Counted from the first letter of the stretch, positions 23,606 through 34,479 are shown. The stretch: DNA of 64,000 bases from Parelaphostrongylus tenuis (GCA_019055375.1 JAHQIW010004557.1:1-64000), one strand, 5' to 3'. A program made the numbers and translations. The notes: generated from the sequence alone by a model not told the origin.

Positions 23606-23627
23606 TTGATCCAATGCACCAAAAATA
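23606..23627 (-). other. putative primer-binding region of the Pao element
   Basis: Directly downstream of the 5' LTR on the minus strand the sequence reads TTTTTGGTGCATTGGATCAA, the place where a tRNA primer binds. The TGG start fits a CCA-ended tRNA. The tRNA identity was not determined. Confidence 0.4.
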
Positions 23628-24124
23628 TAGTGATGGTTCAGTGGGCCTTGTTTAACTCGTCGATAATGTTATGCCCCGCAGGCTTCGTAAGCTTGACTCA
23701 AACTTGGACAATGATACATTTACACGCATTAAAACAACGCAACTACAATAATTAACAACAACAAACGTCAGACAAATAATAGGCAATAAAGGACTTAAGT
23801 ACAAGAGTTAAGCCTATACAAGCATTGAGGGATAACTGTGAAGCAATGAGTTTTTCAGGATACTACATGAAAAGTATGACTGACACTCACTGCAGCACAG
23901 GAACGTTGAGACTGTGTAACTGATCTCCGCGGTGTTGACGGCTTCTTTGTATACGGAATGAGGCCGGAGGCTTTATTTGATTAAGAAAGGTTTACGAAAC
24001 GTTTTTTATTTAGGTTCCTATGCGCTCCACTGCTATTTGATAGAAAAATGACTCACGGAAAGCTCCTATGTTTATGTTCAGTCGCTCTGCTTCATAGGAT
24101 TTGCGTTTGAAGGTGTTAGTCGAC
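23628..24124 (-). repeat. 5' LTR of the BEL/Pao element
   Basis: Direct repeat partner of 20018-20537. In element orientation it begins TGTCGACTAACACC (about 24124) and ends near CCATCACTA (23628). It should carry the element promoter. A TATA-like region was not assigned. Confidence 0.85.
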
Positions 24125-24301
24125 ATATCCTTAATACGGGTTATGCCAAGCAACCTGTAATATACATGTATCATTATAATAATAAAACAATACAAATTCT
24201 TACACGATTGCGACATATCGTTATGCGAACATATGCCTAAATCAATTTGAGTGATCGATTAATGAGATATGTCGTCATTTGACGATCCTATGAATCTTAC
24301 T

Positions 24302-24420
24302 GTAAGTGACAGTGTTATTTTAAGTGGTGTTATTGCAGCTCACGGTTTTATTGTAACTGACGATGTTATTGTGACTGACGGTGTAACTTTAACTGGCGAT
24401 GTTATTGTAAATGACGGAGC
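24302..24420 (+). repeat. 18-bp imperfect tandem repeat, about 6.5 units
   Basis: Units start at 24302, 24320 (15 bp), 24335, 24353, 24371, 24389 and 24407, with consensus GTAACTGACGGTGTTATT. It lies just outside the Pao 5' LTR. Confidence 0.85.
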
Positions 24421-25425
24421 ATGACTAGGCGGCGGAGCCCTTTTGGGTTGTTATTGCTTTCCCGGAATAACAAGCCAACGGTGGGATCCAATAAGTGAAA
24501 ATATACTGTGATAGTAGTGCGGTCACTACTTATTATCTGACTATATATGGGCAGAATCCCTTAACCGCGGTGGTGGGACGAGCATAGCCCTAAGTGAGTT
24601 CGATCCGCCACGGAAGCGCTATGTTCCGCTCACAATTCTACTGAGTTTATTTAAGAACTATATGAACACAATATATGGCAACAATTAGATACACGACAGA
24701 CATTCACATTCATTCAGACAGACATACAGACTGTGTGAAGAGAGCAATAATAGATCGACGACGATTTGAGGTGAAGTGGTCGGGATGGAGTCAAACGATC
24801 GTTCGGATGATGCCCCGTGATTGAAGTGACTATTGAGGTTGGTGGCAGTTTGGTGCCGCCCTCGCCACATGGACCATTTTCTGTCCAAGGTCCTCATAGC
24901 TCTGTGATGCTACTTGCTCTCTAAGGTCATGGAGCATCTGCGTTGCCTAAATTATCATTTAATTCCGAAAAAGATAGAGAAGCTCCGCTGGAAAATTTGC
25001 TATACGCGAAGTGTTTTACTTAATACGCAATATGTTGGACCGACTCCAAAAATCATTGTGAGGTAAGAGATAGTTTCCCACGTAATCAAAGCAAGGCTTT
25101 CTTTCTTAATAAGAGCTACTCAAATTTCTGGCATTTTGGGAATCGAGCGTATAGAAGTTCTAGGACAGAGTGTGGAGTGATTAAGGGATATCTAAAAACC
25201 CGTGGATTCGAGAATTTCTAGGCCCACCAAGTGTTCCAGCTTTCCGTTATTGACAAATTGCTATGATCGGTGTCAGAAAGAATAGCGCTGACTTAACACA
25301 TCGTTACGCCTGTGAATATCACTTGAGTCAAGCATATATTACTTCTACGCTTTTTAAAGAAATCGAATTTATAGAACGTATTCAACGAATTAACGAAATC
25401 GAATTCCTAGAGTGTATCCGACTAC
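24421..25425. other. no recognisable gene
   Basis: A minus-strand ORF of 70 codons (24685-24897) has a basic N-terminal part (RTLDRKWSMWRGRH) but no assignable domain. It could be a leftover of an LTR-element gag (inference, weak). Confidence 0.35.
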
Positions 25426-25429
25426 AAGA

Positions 25430-25692
25430 GCGCATGTGGCTCAGTGGTCAGAGGTGCTCTGCGTCGCACACGAAGACAATGGTTCGATCGCGCGTTCAAG
25501 GCTCACTAAGCTGTCTACCCCTCCGGGTTGGTAACTTGGTGCCTAACTGGTCTCAGACTTGTCTGGAGGGATAAGCAGCACTGATTCGGTTCAGCAAGAA
25601 CCCGCCGCGAGTCATTGTAAGGGCCAGATATGCGTTCAATCACCTCAAACGATGTTAAAAATTGAAGACGAATGGATAGCGCATCTCTCAGG
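25430..25692 (+). repeat. S1 tRNA-derived SINE-like copy
   Basis: Plus orientation. Head GCGCATGTGGCTCAGTGGTCAG holds the A box (TGGCTCAGTGG). GGTTCGATCGC near 25482 is the B box. The tail GAGTCATTGTAAGGGCCAGATATG and GAAGACGAATGGATAGCGCATC matches the 32.3-kb copy. Confidence 0.8.
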
Positions 25693-25816
25693 CATTGAAC
25701 CACGCCGGAAGCTTTATTCTTTATCCTTTTTATCCGACAACTTCGACTCTGTTGAACGGTTTACACTTCGAGCTATAGCGGCCGTTCTCCTAAATTCACA
25801 CATTCAACGAAAAGAA

Positions 25817-25874
25817 ATGGAACATAGATACCGAGTTGCCTATTCATGGAACATAGATACCGAGTTGCCTATTC
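25817..25874 (+). repeat. 29-bp perfect tandem duplication
   Basis: Two identical adjacent copies, each starting ATGGAACATAGATACCGAG, begin at 25817 and 25846. Confidence 0.95.
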
Positions 25875-27258
25875 TTTTTGTTTCTTTCTTCCCCATTTAT
25901 TCTACACTTTCCAAATATTATAGAACGAAAGCGCATAAACACATTTCATTTTGCCTCAACTAACGAGAACTCCATTTCCATGTCAAATCATCAAAATCGT
26001 GGTATTGCAAAAAGTTCGCATTACATGCCCGAATGCAAAATGTAATACTTTTCTCTAGCAGGATCTTTTCGGAAAGCATATCAAATTTCGAAATTCCTGT
26101 TCTCAAGTTATAGAATAAGTGCTAAAATTGAGCTGAGAAGCCTTTCACGCATCCATTCAGTGAAGCTAAAATGAAACGCGGAAAAAACATAACTTTTTTT
26201 TCTGGCAGCTTGAGGTTGATATGAGTATTCATTCGACCAAGTCTTCGTCGTCGTCTTCAATACCTGCATTCCAGTCGATTGCGCCCAGTCGTTTGGCCTC
26301 ATTGTGATCTTCGTCTTTGTTGTACTCGATCAGAATCGATTGCGATATGGCACCACTCAAATGAAGTATGTCATCATTGACAGTATTTACACAAAGAAGT
26401 TTGTAACAAGTCAACAAAACGACTTTCATTAAAATTCCATAGAAGTGGAAAATTATTTCTAATGACTCAGCTCGACAAGCGGCATATGAAATGCTTGAGT
26501 GAGCAGCTGATTAAGTTGCGAGCCTCTTCAACACACAGATACTCTAGAATATCACGAAGTAGATAATAACGTGGGCAGACAGTGTGTGCCATATTGCTGT
26601 GAAGGTCACTATCAAACGTGCGAATCTAATTTCCCTGTAATTCTACGATTCCTTGCCATAGTTTAAGTATGCGACCCGTGTTCCACGTTGTCACCTAATG
26701 TTTGCTAGTCGCAAGAGACTATTACGGCTACTTTCAGCCAACTACGGTCGACGAATTCATCAAAGCAATGCTATGGATTACTGCTGTTTCTGATTTCTCA
26801 TTTTCATCATTGGCTGCATTTGAGAATATGTTTGTTGTAGTAGTGCATAAGATAAACGTCCTCCACTGCGTTTATTGTTTTTGTAGCTTTAATCAATCTT
26901 TCATTTCCCTCCTAATAAGAGGTTGTCTACAGTGACTAGAGCATGAAACACCTCCACAATTTCGCGTGACGAATTGGTTCATAGGAGTAGGCTATTAATT
27001 TAACTGATGACTTTGAGACAGTGCAGAAGCTCTTCTAATATTTATTGAAAAAATTAGATTGAATAAAGCGTAACTTCTTCAGATCAGTGAGGGTAGAACG
27101 CTTATTGTGCTCGAATCCAGTGTTATATCAAATAAACCACTTCTGCGGTCACATCACAATCAAACAAGTGGCGAAAGTTCCACAGAATTTTCATGGACGA
27201 GTCGACCTAGTGTATATCACATTTTATCGCGCTCTGTTTTATAGGTGTGGTAGATGAA
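25875..27258. other. no confident gene; diverged duplicate of the 19-kb segment
   Basis: The minus strand at 26229-26430 ends in an acidic tail (NKDEDHNEAKRLGAIDWNAG, then IEDDDEDLVE and stop) that looks protein-like. The matching place at 18.95-19.05 kb is out of frame, so at least one copy is dead. I do not recognise the family. Confidence 0.35.
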
Positions 27259-27965
27259 TGATAGTACAGTGCTCAAATCAGCTAATCTGATCCTAAAAGT
27301 TTCTGAACTACTTATGCCCAGTTCAATTCCTTCTAGTTTGTGAGCCTGGAATCCGAACAATAACTTTAGGAAATCAAATAGCACCGCCTCCAGTGCCTAT
27401 CCTGTGATGAATCAACACTGATTCGAGTGCAACGTTGTCAGTTATTAGGGCCGAATGGGCTAATTTAAGGAACATGTTTTGATCGAAAATATGATGTTTT
27501 TCAATAAATGACTGATATCCTGCCCAATTCAATTTCGCTCAGCCGAACCAAACTCTTAAGTCTCTACGAACGATTCAATCGTAAATTATGAAGGTTCACG
27601 TGCACAAAATGAATGCACTTTGAAATTTTTTGCGAAACTTCAGGAAAATTGCGAGAATGAGGAAGGCGATCGTTTCAAATTATGCAACACATCAAATCTC
27701 ATATGCAGCCAACTAATTTGTCGGTACCGTGTGCACCAAACCACTGTTTGTGACGATGTCGGTGTCAGCTACATATTTTTGACCAAATAATATATGTAAA
27801 ACTTGGCGATTTATCTCCTTAAATGAGAATTTCCTTGTGAGTCATTAAATGCGCATAACGCGCAGAATAGCGTTTTCGCTTTCATAGATATATTTTAAAT
27901 TTGCTTTCGATCACTTAACACGCATGCTTTTCTACACCTCATTGATCCGCTTTCATTATTTTTTC

Positions 27966-28176
27966 AATGTGCGGATCCCAGTACTTCTAGCTCAATTCGT
28001 TTTTCGCTCTCTTCTTGAACGCCGTAGAATACTGGCGGAGTGCGTCCTCTTGCGATCTGGAGCATAGCCTGCCCGTGGCGTTCCATAGGACGTTGTTGTT
28101 GTCTGCCGGATACTTCTGGGGGTGAGGTCTGTAACTCGCTGCACCGCTAAGAGCATCACAAACACTCGGTCACGGG
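27966..28176 (-). repeat. D1 dispersed repeat
   Basis: Minus orientation. Starts TGCGGATCCCAGTACTTCTA and ends ACTCGGTCACGGG. Mirror copy at 63083-63293. Confidence 0.75.
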
Positions 28177-28607
28177 ATTTCCCGACGGCAATCAGAATTT
28201 TCCTCTTTTCTGATCACACATACTACCGAAGAAGTACTTTATAATCCTTTACAATAGGCTAATAATCCTTACTACTTTGGAGATTAAGACTTGTCTTGCA
28301 TCGCTATTTTTGGCGTACAAAATCGCTAATCACGCGGCATATCTACTCATTTTGGCAAGACAGGCGCACTAAGCCCATCGGCACCCAGCTTTTGCCTCAC
28401 TTTCGTTCTCCTCTACCATTTTACTTTCTTGACAATTTCGACTTCAGAGGTCGTCCAGAGCGGTCCTTCTGGCCACAAAATCGCGGATCTGTCGCCTTTC
28501 CGTGTTTGGACACCTAAGGTACGGCCATGCAAATCTATGCAAGCAGAGCGATTGGCGCAGCGGTGTGCAGTTTTCGTTCTTTGATCAAGGTTTTTCCTCC
28601 GTTTTGT

Positions 28608-28790
28608 ACGGAATAATTCGTTCTCAGGCGGGAATTGAATCCGCTTTTTACTCATATCAGGGACGCGTGCTACCATTACACCACAAAGACCACCGTTTTT
28701 CCGCCTTTCATTCTTCAATATATCGCTATAGCTAGCAGCTATCAACCTTCACCAAGTTCGTCGGGCAAGCAATATCGTCTTAAAGTCAGT
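28608..28790 (-). repeat. FB1 solo arm (tRNA-like)
   Basis: Minus strand: GTGGTGTAATGGTAGCACGC (A-box region, about 28684-28665) and a GGATTCAATTCCCGCCTGAG B-box region (about 28650-28625), followed by the FB1 arm tail with GAATGAAAGGCGG. Degenerate, single arm. Mirror copy at 62469-62651. Confidence 0.7.
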
Positions 28791-29269
28791 AAAGCTGAAG
28801 GCCATTGTGCTTTTATAATTCCCAAAATTTCTTATGTTTTTACTGTTTTTTTTTAGCACGCGTCTCCGACACGGGTGAATAGCGAGATCAACTATCGTCT
28901 GAGATCCAATTTTGTTTACCATTGGATTCTCTCAGGTGCATTTAAAGACGAAGATTTGTTGACTCGAAAGATGGAGGATATATATGATTGGAATATAGGT
29001 AAATAGAATAAGCAGGGCACCTTTCCTGAATTCGATATATAGTCAAATGAAATGAAATAAGATAGGGTATATTTCCTATATCCCATATTCAAAAATGTAT
29101 TTTTTGCTGTAAAAGGCACTTTAGTAGTCATTCGATAAGCCAGTTGATAGCCTAAATCTTGAGGATTTCAATGGCCTGCTTGCTTTTTTAGAGGAATCTC
29201 TTAGCGCACTATAGCAGTAAGATTAAAATACTTCCAACAACCGTTCGATAGTGCGGTTCCCAGCAATTT

Positions 29270-29472
29270 CAATAACGAGCTTGGTCTTTGTGAAAGATTT
29301 CTTGATTTGTTGCTACAGCTAAAAGAATACTGAGTTTCGCACTCTTTGCGCATTGCACACCACATGTGAACTGTGCTGTGCGATCGACAGGATCGAGTGC
29401 GAAGCGCACTATTCTTTTAGCTATAACAACGTACTAAAAGGATCTTCTCGAAAACCAAGCTTATTATTTGAA
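29270..29472. repeat. short fold-back element
   Basis: The left arm (AACGAGCTTGGTCTTTG ... GCTACAGCTAAAAGAATACTG) and right arm (AGTGCGCTTCGCACTC reversed ... CAAGCTTATT) are imperfect inverted repeats of about 75 bp around a loop near 29370. The best part is TAAAAGAATA..G..TTCGCACTC. No coding capacity. Mirror copy at 61787-61989. Confidence 0.7.
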
Positions 29473-29559
29473 TCGTTTGAACATGTGTTATGGAATGATT
29501 ATTAAAAGTCTGAATGAAGAGCTGTGTCAGCCGAAAGACGCTTGAGTGTAATATAAAAT

Positions 29560-30340
29560 TTTATCTTTGCTATTACAGCACAATATGAAACCAATTGGAA
29601 AATAAAATACAGCCTTGGAATTCTTGAGATTTATGCTATCGCATGACTACTGTTAAAGATACGCTCTGAGTATGGGTGCGGATAGGTGAAAGTGTCAAGT
29701 GCTCTTCTCAGTGATAAATGCGCACTCTTTCTAAACTTCATTCGGCTACGTACTGCGACTACCTCCATATAGACCTTAATTAGGGGTGTTTAATTGTAGA
29801 AGATGTGCTTTCAAGCTACAAACGATACAAATGCAATAATAAGGGTTGAAAGTTAGCCTATTTTTTTGCAGAAGTATAGTATCGCAGCTGAAAATTGAAG
29901 ATTTTAAGTAAAGTAGGAACTATTTATATAGAAAAAAAACCTATGTAGAAGGTTCATTCATGATATTCCATCTTTTCTACAGCGATAAAGATACCTCTGA
30001 CGTATAAACCTTATTTATAATTGCCAATAAACCATCCACCTATGGTATCCAAACGGTGGGGTAACATTTTACGTGTAAAATGCAATTTTTCTTTCGCTCT
30101 TACACCATACTATGATAAATATGCAAAAAAACGAATTACATGATCAAAACCACTAAGATTTGTGCTATCAAATCAGTAGTGAAACTTTAGTGAGAAGCCA
30201 TATTGAAGCCCTAGCGTAGCAAATGAAGCAAATTAAGTGTGTAAATATTCTTGCTTCTACAGCATTATAAAAAGTCTTTATCATAAATCAAACATATCGC
30301 TGAAATTGCAAAGATTCAACATTTTGAATAATTATTAAAT
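29560..30340 (+). repeat. interspersed monomers with TACAGC..AATA core
   Basis: Cores near 29572, 30099 and 30253 are followed by a T/A-rich stretch, a GATTTATGCTATC or GATTTGTGCTATC block and a GACTACT- or CAGTAGTG-like end. These match the units at 6957-7420. Mirror at about 60919-61699. Confidence 0.5.
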
Positions 30341-30589
30341 GTTCGAGAGAAAACTTTTATCCAGCGAGGAAGACCTTCAGGTAATCATGTATCATACTTG
30401 ATACAAGTCGTCCCATAGGGGTCAACTTCTTTTGCCTTTACTTTATCACCTTATTTGATTTGTATCACCTTTTTTTCCCCATTTTCTCTTAATACTTACG
30501 ATATCATGGACAGACAGATTGAGGCGATCCGTTGAGCACTCGTTATAAACTGGCGGAAAGTGCTGCAAGGTGGAGTGGGGGATTAACCT

Positions 30590-30660
30590 TGCGTCGAGCC
30601 ATGCCGAGCGTCACTAGCTACTCGGCCATCGACGGCCTGACGAAATACTATTGCTTACGT
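30590..30660 (-). repeat. S2 tRNA-derived piece
   Basis: Minus strand GATGGCCGAGTAGCTAGTGACG (A-box type), then CATGGCTCGACGCAAGG. Mirror copy at 60598-60668. Confidence 0.55.
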
Positions 30661-30744
30661 GTGCGAGTTCCAGTCTTCTATTATTCGACTCGCATTCATC
30701 GCTTGCTTGAGGATTTCGGCTTCTTCACGCATGCTGGGCGTTCC

Positions 30745-30830
30745 GTGGGGCGACCGCTATTGATTGCTGGAGGTGTTGTATGGGAGGCCACCAGCGTCAA
30801 ACGCGTCACTGGCCACTCGGCCAGTGGCCC
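30745..30830 (-). repeat. S2 tRNA-derived piece
   Basis: Minus strand ACTGGCCGAGTGGCCAGTGACG, then GCGTTTGACGCTGGTGGCC. Second S2 copy in tandem with 30590-30660. Mirror copy at 60428-60513. Confidence 0.55.
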
Positions 30831-31060
30831 ATCGCGCTCTGCCTCTGTGCCTCTCGGCCGCTCTGCTTCTCCGCCCCTGCCACTCAGCCCCTGCTTCTCT
30901 CGCTGCCTCTCAGCCGCGCTGTTTCCCGTCTCTGTCTTCCAAGTTTCTCTGTATCTGACTCTCAGAATCTCTGCCTTTCTTTCGCTGCCTCTCAACCGCT
31001 CTGCTTCTCTGTCTCAACCTCGACGCCTCTCAGCCTCCGCACCCGTCATTCTCCTTTGGT
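30830..31060 (+). repeat. polypyrimidine-rich tract, CTCTGCCTCTC-type units
   Basis: About 230 bp strongly biased to C and T on the plus strand, built of imperfect GCTTCTCTGCCTCTCAGCC-like units. Mirror tract (purine-rich on plus) at 60198-60428. Confidence 0.8.
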
Positions 31061-31500
31061 GCTGGTTCGTAGGCGGTGGAGTGCTTCGCTCCTATCGGAA
31101 TATATTTCAGAGCGGTTTCATTGGCCACGAAAACTGCAACTCCGTTCTATAGTACCCGAGAGAAGACCATCGCACTAGTTTCACAAAATTATCGTGCTCT
31201 TACTTTGTGCACTCGCATATTTTTTATGCCTCTCTAGCCTTCGCAAATCCTACATGATGTTCTGCCTCTAATCTTATACTTCTGAACCATAAAAGTCTAT
31301 TGCGTAAGGATAAAAACCCTCATTCACTGTGCGATCGTAATGTGTTCAAATATTGGTCTCTTTTTTGGCAAGCAAATTATGATGTTCACAAGAATTCGTT
31401 ATTTTATCTTTTAATTTGTTTGCAGTGTTATGAGGTCATAACTATATATTGAATAAAGTTGGGTGATATGCAAAACTCCGGAAATCAGGCGACAGTCGAA
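30830..31500 (-). repeat. D2-related repeat, inverted and diverged
   Basis: On the minus strand it reads TTTGCATATCACCC, ACATTACGATCGCACAGTGA, then a GATGGTCTTCTC block and the purine-rich GAGAGGCAGCGAGAGAAGCA stretch. This is the order of D2 at 6.4-6.9 and 9.4-9.9 kb, but without the 30-bp units. Mirror copy at 59758-60428. The long ORFs over it (206 and 132 codons) are low-complexity. Confidence 0.65.
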
Positions 31501-31575
31501 CCTGCGTTTCATCATTACCTCGTTACCAGGGGCGGGCACTTCCATCACACCACCGAGAAGTATGCAATGATGTCA
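31485..31575 (-). repeat. FB1-like tRNA-derived relic
   Basis: Minus strand GGTGTGATGGAAGTGCCCGC (A-box area) and ATGAAACGCAGGTTCGACTG (B box GGTTCGACTG). Mirror copy at 59683-59773. Confidence 0.6.
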
Positions 31576-31858
31576 CCCTGCGATGTAAGATAACGAAATT
31601 GTCTGCAGTGACATTTCAGAGGGTTTTTTTGTAGTAAAGACATGCTGGCACCGTCTTACAGAGAGTGCGGATAACGGAAAAGTGCCGTTTTCCTCATCAA
31701 TTTTGTGTCTTTGGATCAGTCGAAAGAAAGCATGCGATTGTCTATAATGCCATAATTAAAGGAAGCTCGATCTATGTATCATTAACATCAATCAGAAATC
31801 ATTTTATTTTACTGCCTATTGCGGCGTTATGATGTTTTAATAAACCTAGTGATGTAGA

Positions 31859-32220
31859 GTGGTGTGCGAAAACGCTTGCGTCGGCTGAGACTCAAACCTA
31901 GATTTCACTCTTTCCGAGAGCGCGCGCGGAACCGTTGCTCTGTCGACAATCGTTCTGCACGCCACTCTTAATACACTGCAACCGTTATCTGTCAACATCT
32001 AACCGTCTACGGTCTGGTGTGGGCAGTCGCTTAGCGACAATGAACCCATCCAAGTGGACTGCCCACTCCAAACTGTAGACGGCTGGCTGTTGACAGATAA
32101 CGTATTGTAGCGTAGAAGGAGTGGCGTGCGTAACGAGCGGCGATAATGCAACGATCGCTCCCGGAAAGAGCGAAATCTGGGTTCGAGTCCCAGTTGACGC
32201 AAACGTCTTTCCACACCATT
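31859..32220. mobile_element. FB2 fold-back element with two tRNA-like arms
   Basis: Inverted arms of about 165 bp join near 32040. Both ends carry AGTGGTGTG..AAA.CG as an inverted pair. The inner stem (GTTATCTGTCAACA..TAACCGTCTAC..T.TGG.GTGGGCAGTC) is nearly perfect. The right arm has a clean B box (GGTTCGAGTCC, 32180-32190) on the plus strand. The left arm has its decayed copy on the minus strand, so both would be read outward. The A box is weak. Mirror copy at 59038-59399. Confidence 0.8.
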
Positions 32221-32321
32221 ATTGTCTAAATTATCGGGTTCATTACTAGTATATTTAGGTTAAAGACTTCGACAGATGCTTTGAGTCATCAGTGTCTTTT
32301 TGACGACGCACGCTCAGTCAA

Positions 32322-32572
32322 GAGCGCATGTGGCGCAGTTGCTAGGGGTGCTCTGGATCGCGCAAATGATCAGTGGTTCGATTTCGCGCTCGTGGCTTAC
32401 CAAGCCATCCGTCCATCCGCGATCGATAAAGTGGTACCAAGCTTGTCTGGGAGGATTATCAGTACTGACGCGATACAGCGGTAGGCCAGCGTGAGTCATT
32501 GTAAAGGCCAGGTATGGATTCAGTCACCTCAAGCGAGGTGAAGACGAATGCATGACGCATCCTCACGGATTG
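32322..32572 (+). repeat. S1 tRNA-derived SINE-like copy (best preserved)
   Basis: Plus orientation. A box TGGCGCAGTTG at 32331-32341 and B box GGTTCGATTTC at 32375-32385. GAGCGCA before the A box pairs over six bases with CGCGCTC after the B box, like a tRNA acceptor stem. The unrelated tail contains GAGTCATTGTAAAGGCCAGG and ends near GACGCATCCTCACGG. Mirror copy at 58686-58936 on the minus strand. Confidence 0.85.
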
Positions 32573-32691
32573 TTCGAGGCCCAGATCTATACAGTTCGTG
32601 CTCAATCAGTGAGCACAGTACTGTTTATGCTGCATTCGCCAATTTGTTATTATTTATTCATTTGCGCGACCTTTTTTGACAACTTCAATTT

Positions 32692-32904
32692 TGAAAATCC
32701 CAGACTTCCAGCATTCATTTCGTTTTTCGTCTTCCGCCCGAATGACGTAGAATATTGGTCGAGATGCCTCCTTGCAATCTCGAAGATAGCCTGGCTGTGG
32801 CGTCCCATAAGGCGTTCTTGTCGTCTACTGCCGGCGAGTGTTAGGTAGTGGAGCTTAAATTCACGCGCTCTGCGACAAGCCTCACAATTACTCGGCTACG
32901 GTGC
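32692..32904 (-). repeat. D1 dispersed repeat
   Basis: Minus orientation, from CCAGACTTCCAGCATTCATT to TTACTCGGCTACGGTGC. Mirror copy at 58354-58566. Confidence 0.75.
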
Positions 32905-33074
32905 TAATCGTGAATTCGTGGGGATAAATGGCGGTTTTCAATAATTGGCTTTAGCGCTCGCTATCTTCTTCCAGCTATGCGGCCAAATGCTTTGTGTTCA
33001 TTAGTGTTTGATTCAAGAACGCCTACAACTCCTTGACATCGTGTTCATGAGACTACTCTATTCAGTTTTTTCAG

Positions 33075-33156
33075 ATATCGTCCGGTGACTCTTATGGAAC
33101 GAAACGAGACTAAGTGTGGCGCACAAGAAACCCGAAGTGAGGTCTACAAAATAAAA
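33075..33156 (+). CDS. possible first coding exon upstream of the zinc-finger gene
   Basis: The acceptor GTTTTTTCAG ends at 33074. An ATG at 33094 opens 21 codons (MERNETKCGAQETRSEVYKIK in short: charged, one Cys) running to a strong donor AAAA|GTGAGT at 33157. The acceptor fits the nematode SL trans-splice consensus, so this could be a 5' first exon. The phase (0) does not join directly to the exon at 35179, which needs two carried-over bases, so at least one more exon would have to lie between. Linkage to the zinc-finger gene is inference. Mirror at 58102-58183. Confidence 0.35.
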
Positions 33157-33894
33157 GTGAGTGCTTTAACAGGTTTCTGCTAACGATGTTGTCGTTTTTG
33201 CTTTTACGAGATGTTGTGGCACGAATGGATTGTTTGTACGCCATACTACCAACCGGCAAGTTTTCGAGTCATTTTATTCTAATCTCGCTATCGGTTTCGC
33301 TCTGTAAGTCACTTTATTCCAGCCAGTTCTCTACGAAAGGAATTTGTTTGAACCTCTGTTCGAACCAAGACAGACTCGTACCGTGAAAGAAGAGACTGGC
33401 GAGGCTACGCCTAGCGGAAAGGAAAGGACTGGAGAAAACTGGATTTAGTGAGTTGTTCAGACACTTTCATCTGTTAGTGTAGTACAGAGCCAATCATAAT
33501 TGTTACTCAGTATTAACGAAAGAAATGAAAAAAGAATCGTAGGGCTTTGGGTTCCTTGTAGTTATGAGGGACTAATGAAAATCCGAGCTCACTCGCTGGG
33601 GAGGGACTTTTCATAGGAGTATTAGTAACCATTCGGAAGCTGAGACTTCATGCTACAGTACCACATTGCCCATTTTCAAAAAAGCTTTTTTTGACGCTGC
33701 TACAGGAGGAGATTCCTTGCGTTGCAAACGACAACATTCTCACCGAACAGAGCTCTTTCTTTGAACTGTTATCGTTCCTCCTTCAAACGCTGTGTTCATA
33801 TTTTGGAAAGACTGTTTCTCTGCATTGTAGCAGGGGAAATTAGTTGACTTCGCATGTGTGAAAAGGGCGGTGTTTTCCAATTCACGTGCCAGCG

Positions 33895-34045
33895 CGTGAG
33901 TCGACAACCTTCGATGACGCGATGGCCATCGATTTTCGGGCATATGAGTGGTAGAAAAGAAACGGTAATCGACCCCTCATCGAACCTCGCCGAGCGCCAG
34001 TCAGTAGCCACTCAGCCACAGAACTCCCCCATACTCACTATCCAA
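33895..34045 (-). repeat. S2 tRNA-derived element
   Basis: Minus strand TGTGGCTGAGTGGCTACTGA (A-box region) and CGAGGTTCGATGAGGGG (B box). Class II (Leu/Ser-like) D-arm. Mirror at 57213-57363. Confidence 0.65.
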
Positions 34046-34479
34046 TACGAAATGAACTGATGGCAGTGAAATAACTTCAGCGAGTGAGAGCTGGTAAAAT
34101 TCAAAAATCAAAAAGAGGTCATAGTACTTAGAAATCGCAGTTTTTGGTAAACTGTTTTATGTTCACTCAAGAGACTGGAATGGTTCTGATCTCACCTATA
34201 TAGCTCAAACTTCTCCATATTTGTTTTCGTTCATAAATTCTTCGCGTGGTTCCAAAAACAGAGAATAAAAGTCACCTGAGTGTTTGAAGTTCCAAATTAA
34301 ACACTCCGCCTCGTTTTTTTATTTCCATTATATTCGACCACATTCCTTTGAAATCTTATACCTCCCTTCTATAAAATTAGCAAAATTTCATGAAAAAATT
34401 TTCGGCACTGTAGCTAAACATTTTCCAGTTGATTTCCTTACTCTTTTCCATTATTCCTTTTACTCACTTACTTAAATAC

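Larger units (their letters stand above)
20018..24124 (-). mobile_element. BEL/Pao LTR retrotransposon, decayed
   Basis: Two related direct repeats of about 500 bp flank about 3.1 kb that reads, on the minus strand, as Pao-type pol: RNase H/connection (23484-23227), integrase zinc-finger and core (22250-21640), integrase C-terminal region (21623-21417) and a tail domain (about 21033-20767). Gag, protease and most of the RT are missing, and every pol segment is frameshifted. The LTRs differ at many positions, so insertion is old. No clear target-site duplication was found. Confidence 0.85.

Noticed and set aside
24302..24420. CRISPR-like array
   Set aside because: Units of 18 bp follow each other without spacers, and the genome is eukaryotic.
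30532..31152. 206-codon ORF (and 132-codon ORF overlapping it), with mirror copies at 60106-60726
   Set aside because: It begins at TTG, crosses two tRNA-derived S2 pieces and is mostly Ser/Pro/Leu from the polypyrimidine tract. Low-complexity translation of a repeat, not a gene.
32322..32395. tRNA gene candidate in S1
   Set aside because: Only acceptor-like pairing and the A/B boxes are present, with no proper anticodon arm, and the unit has several dispersed copies with a common non-tRNA tail.
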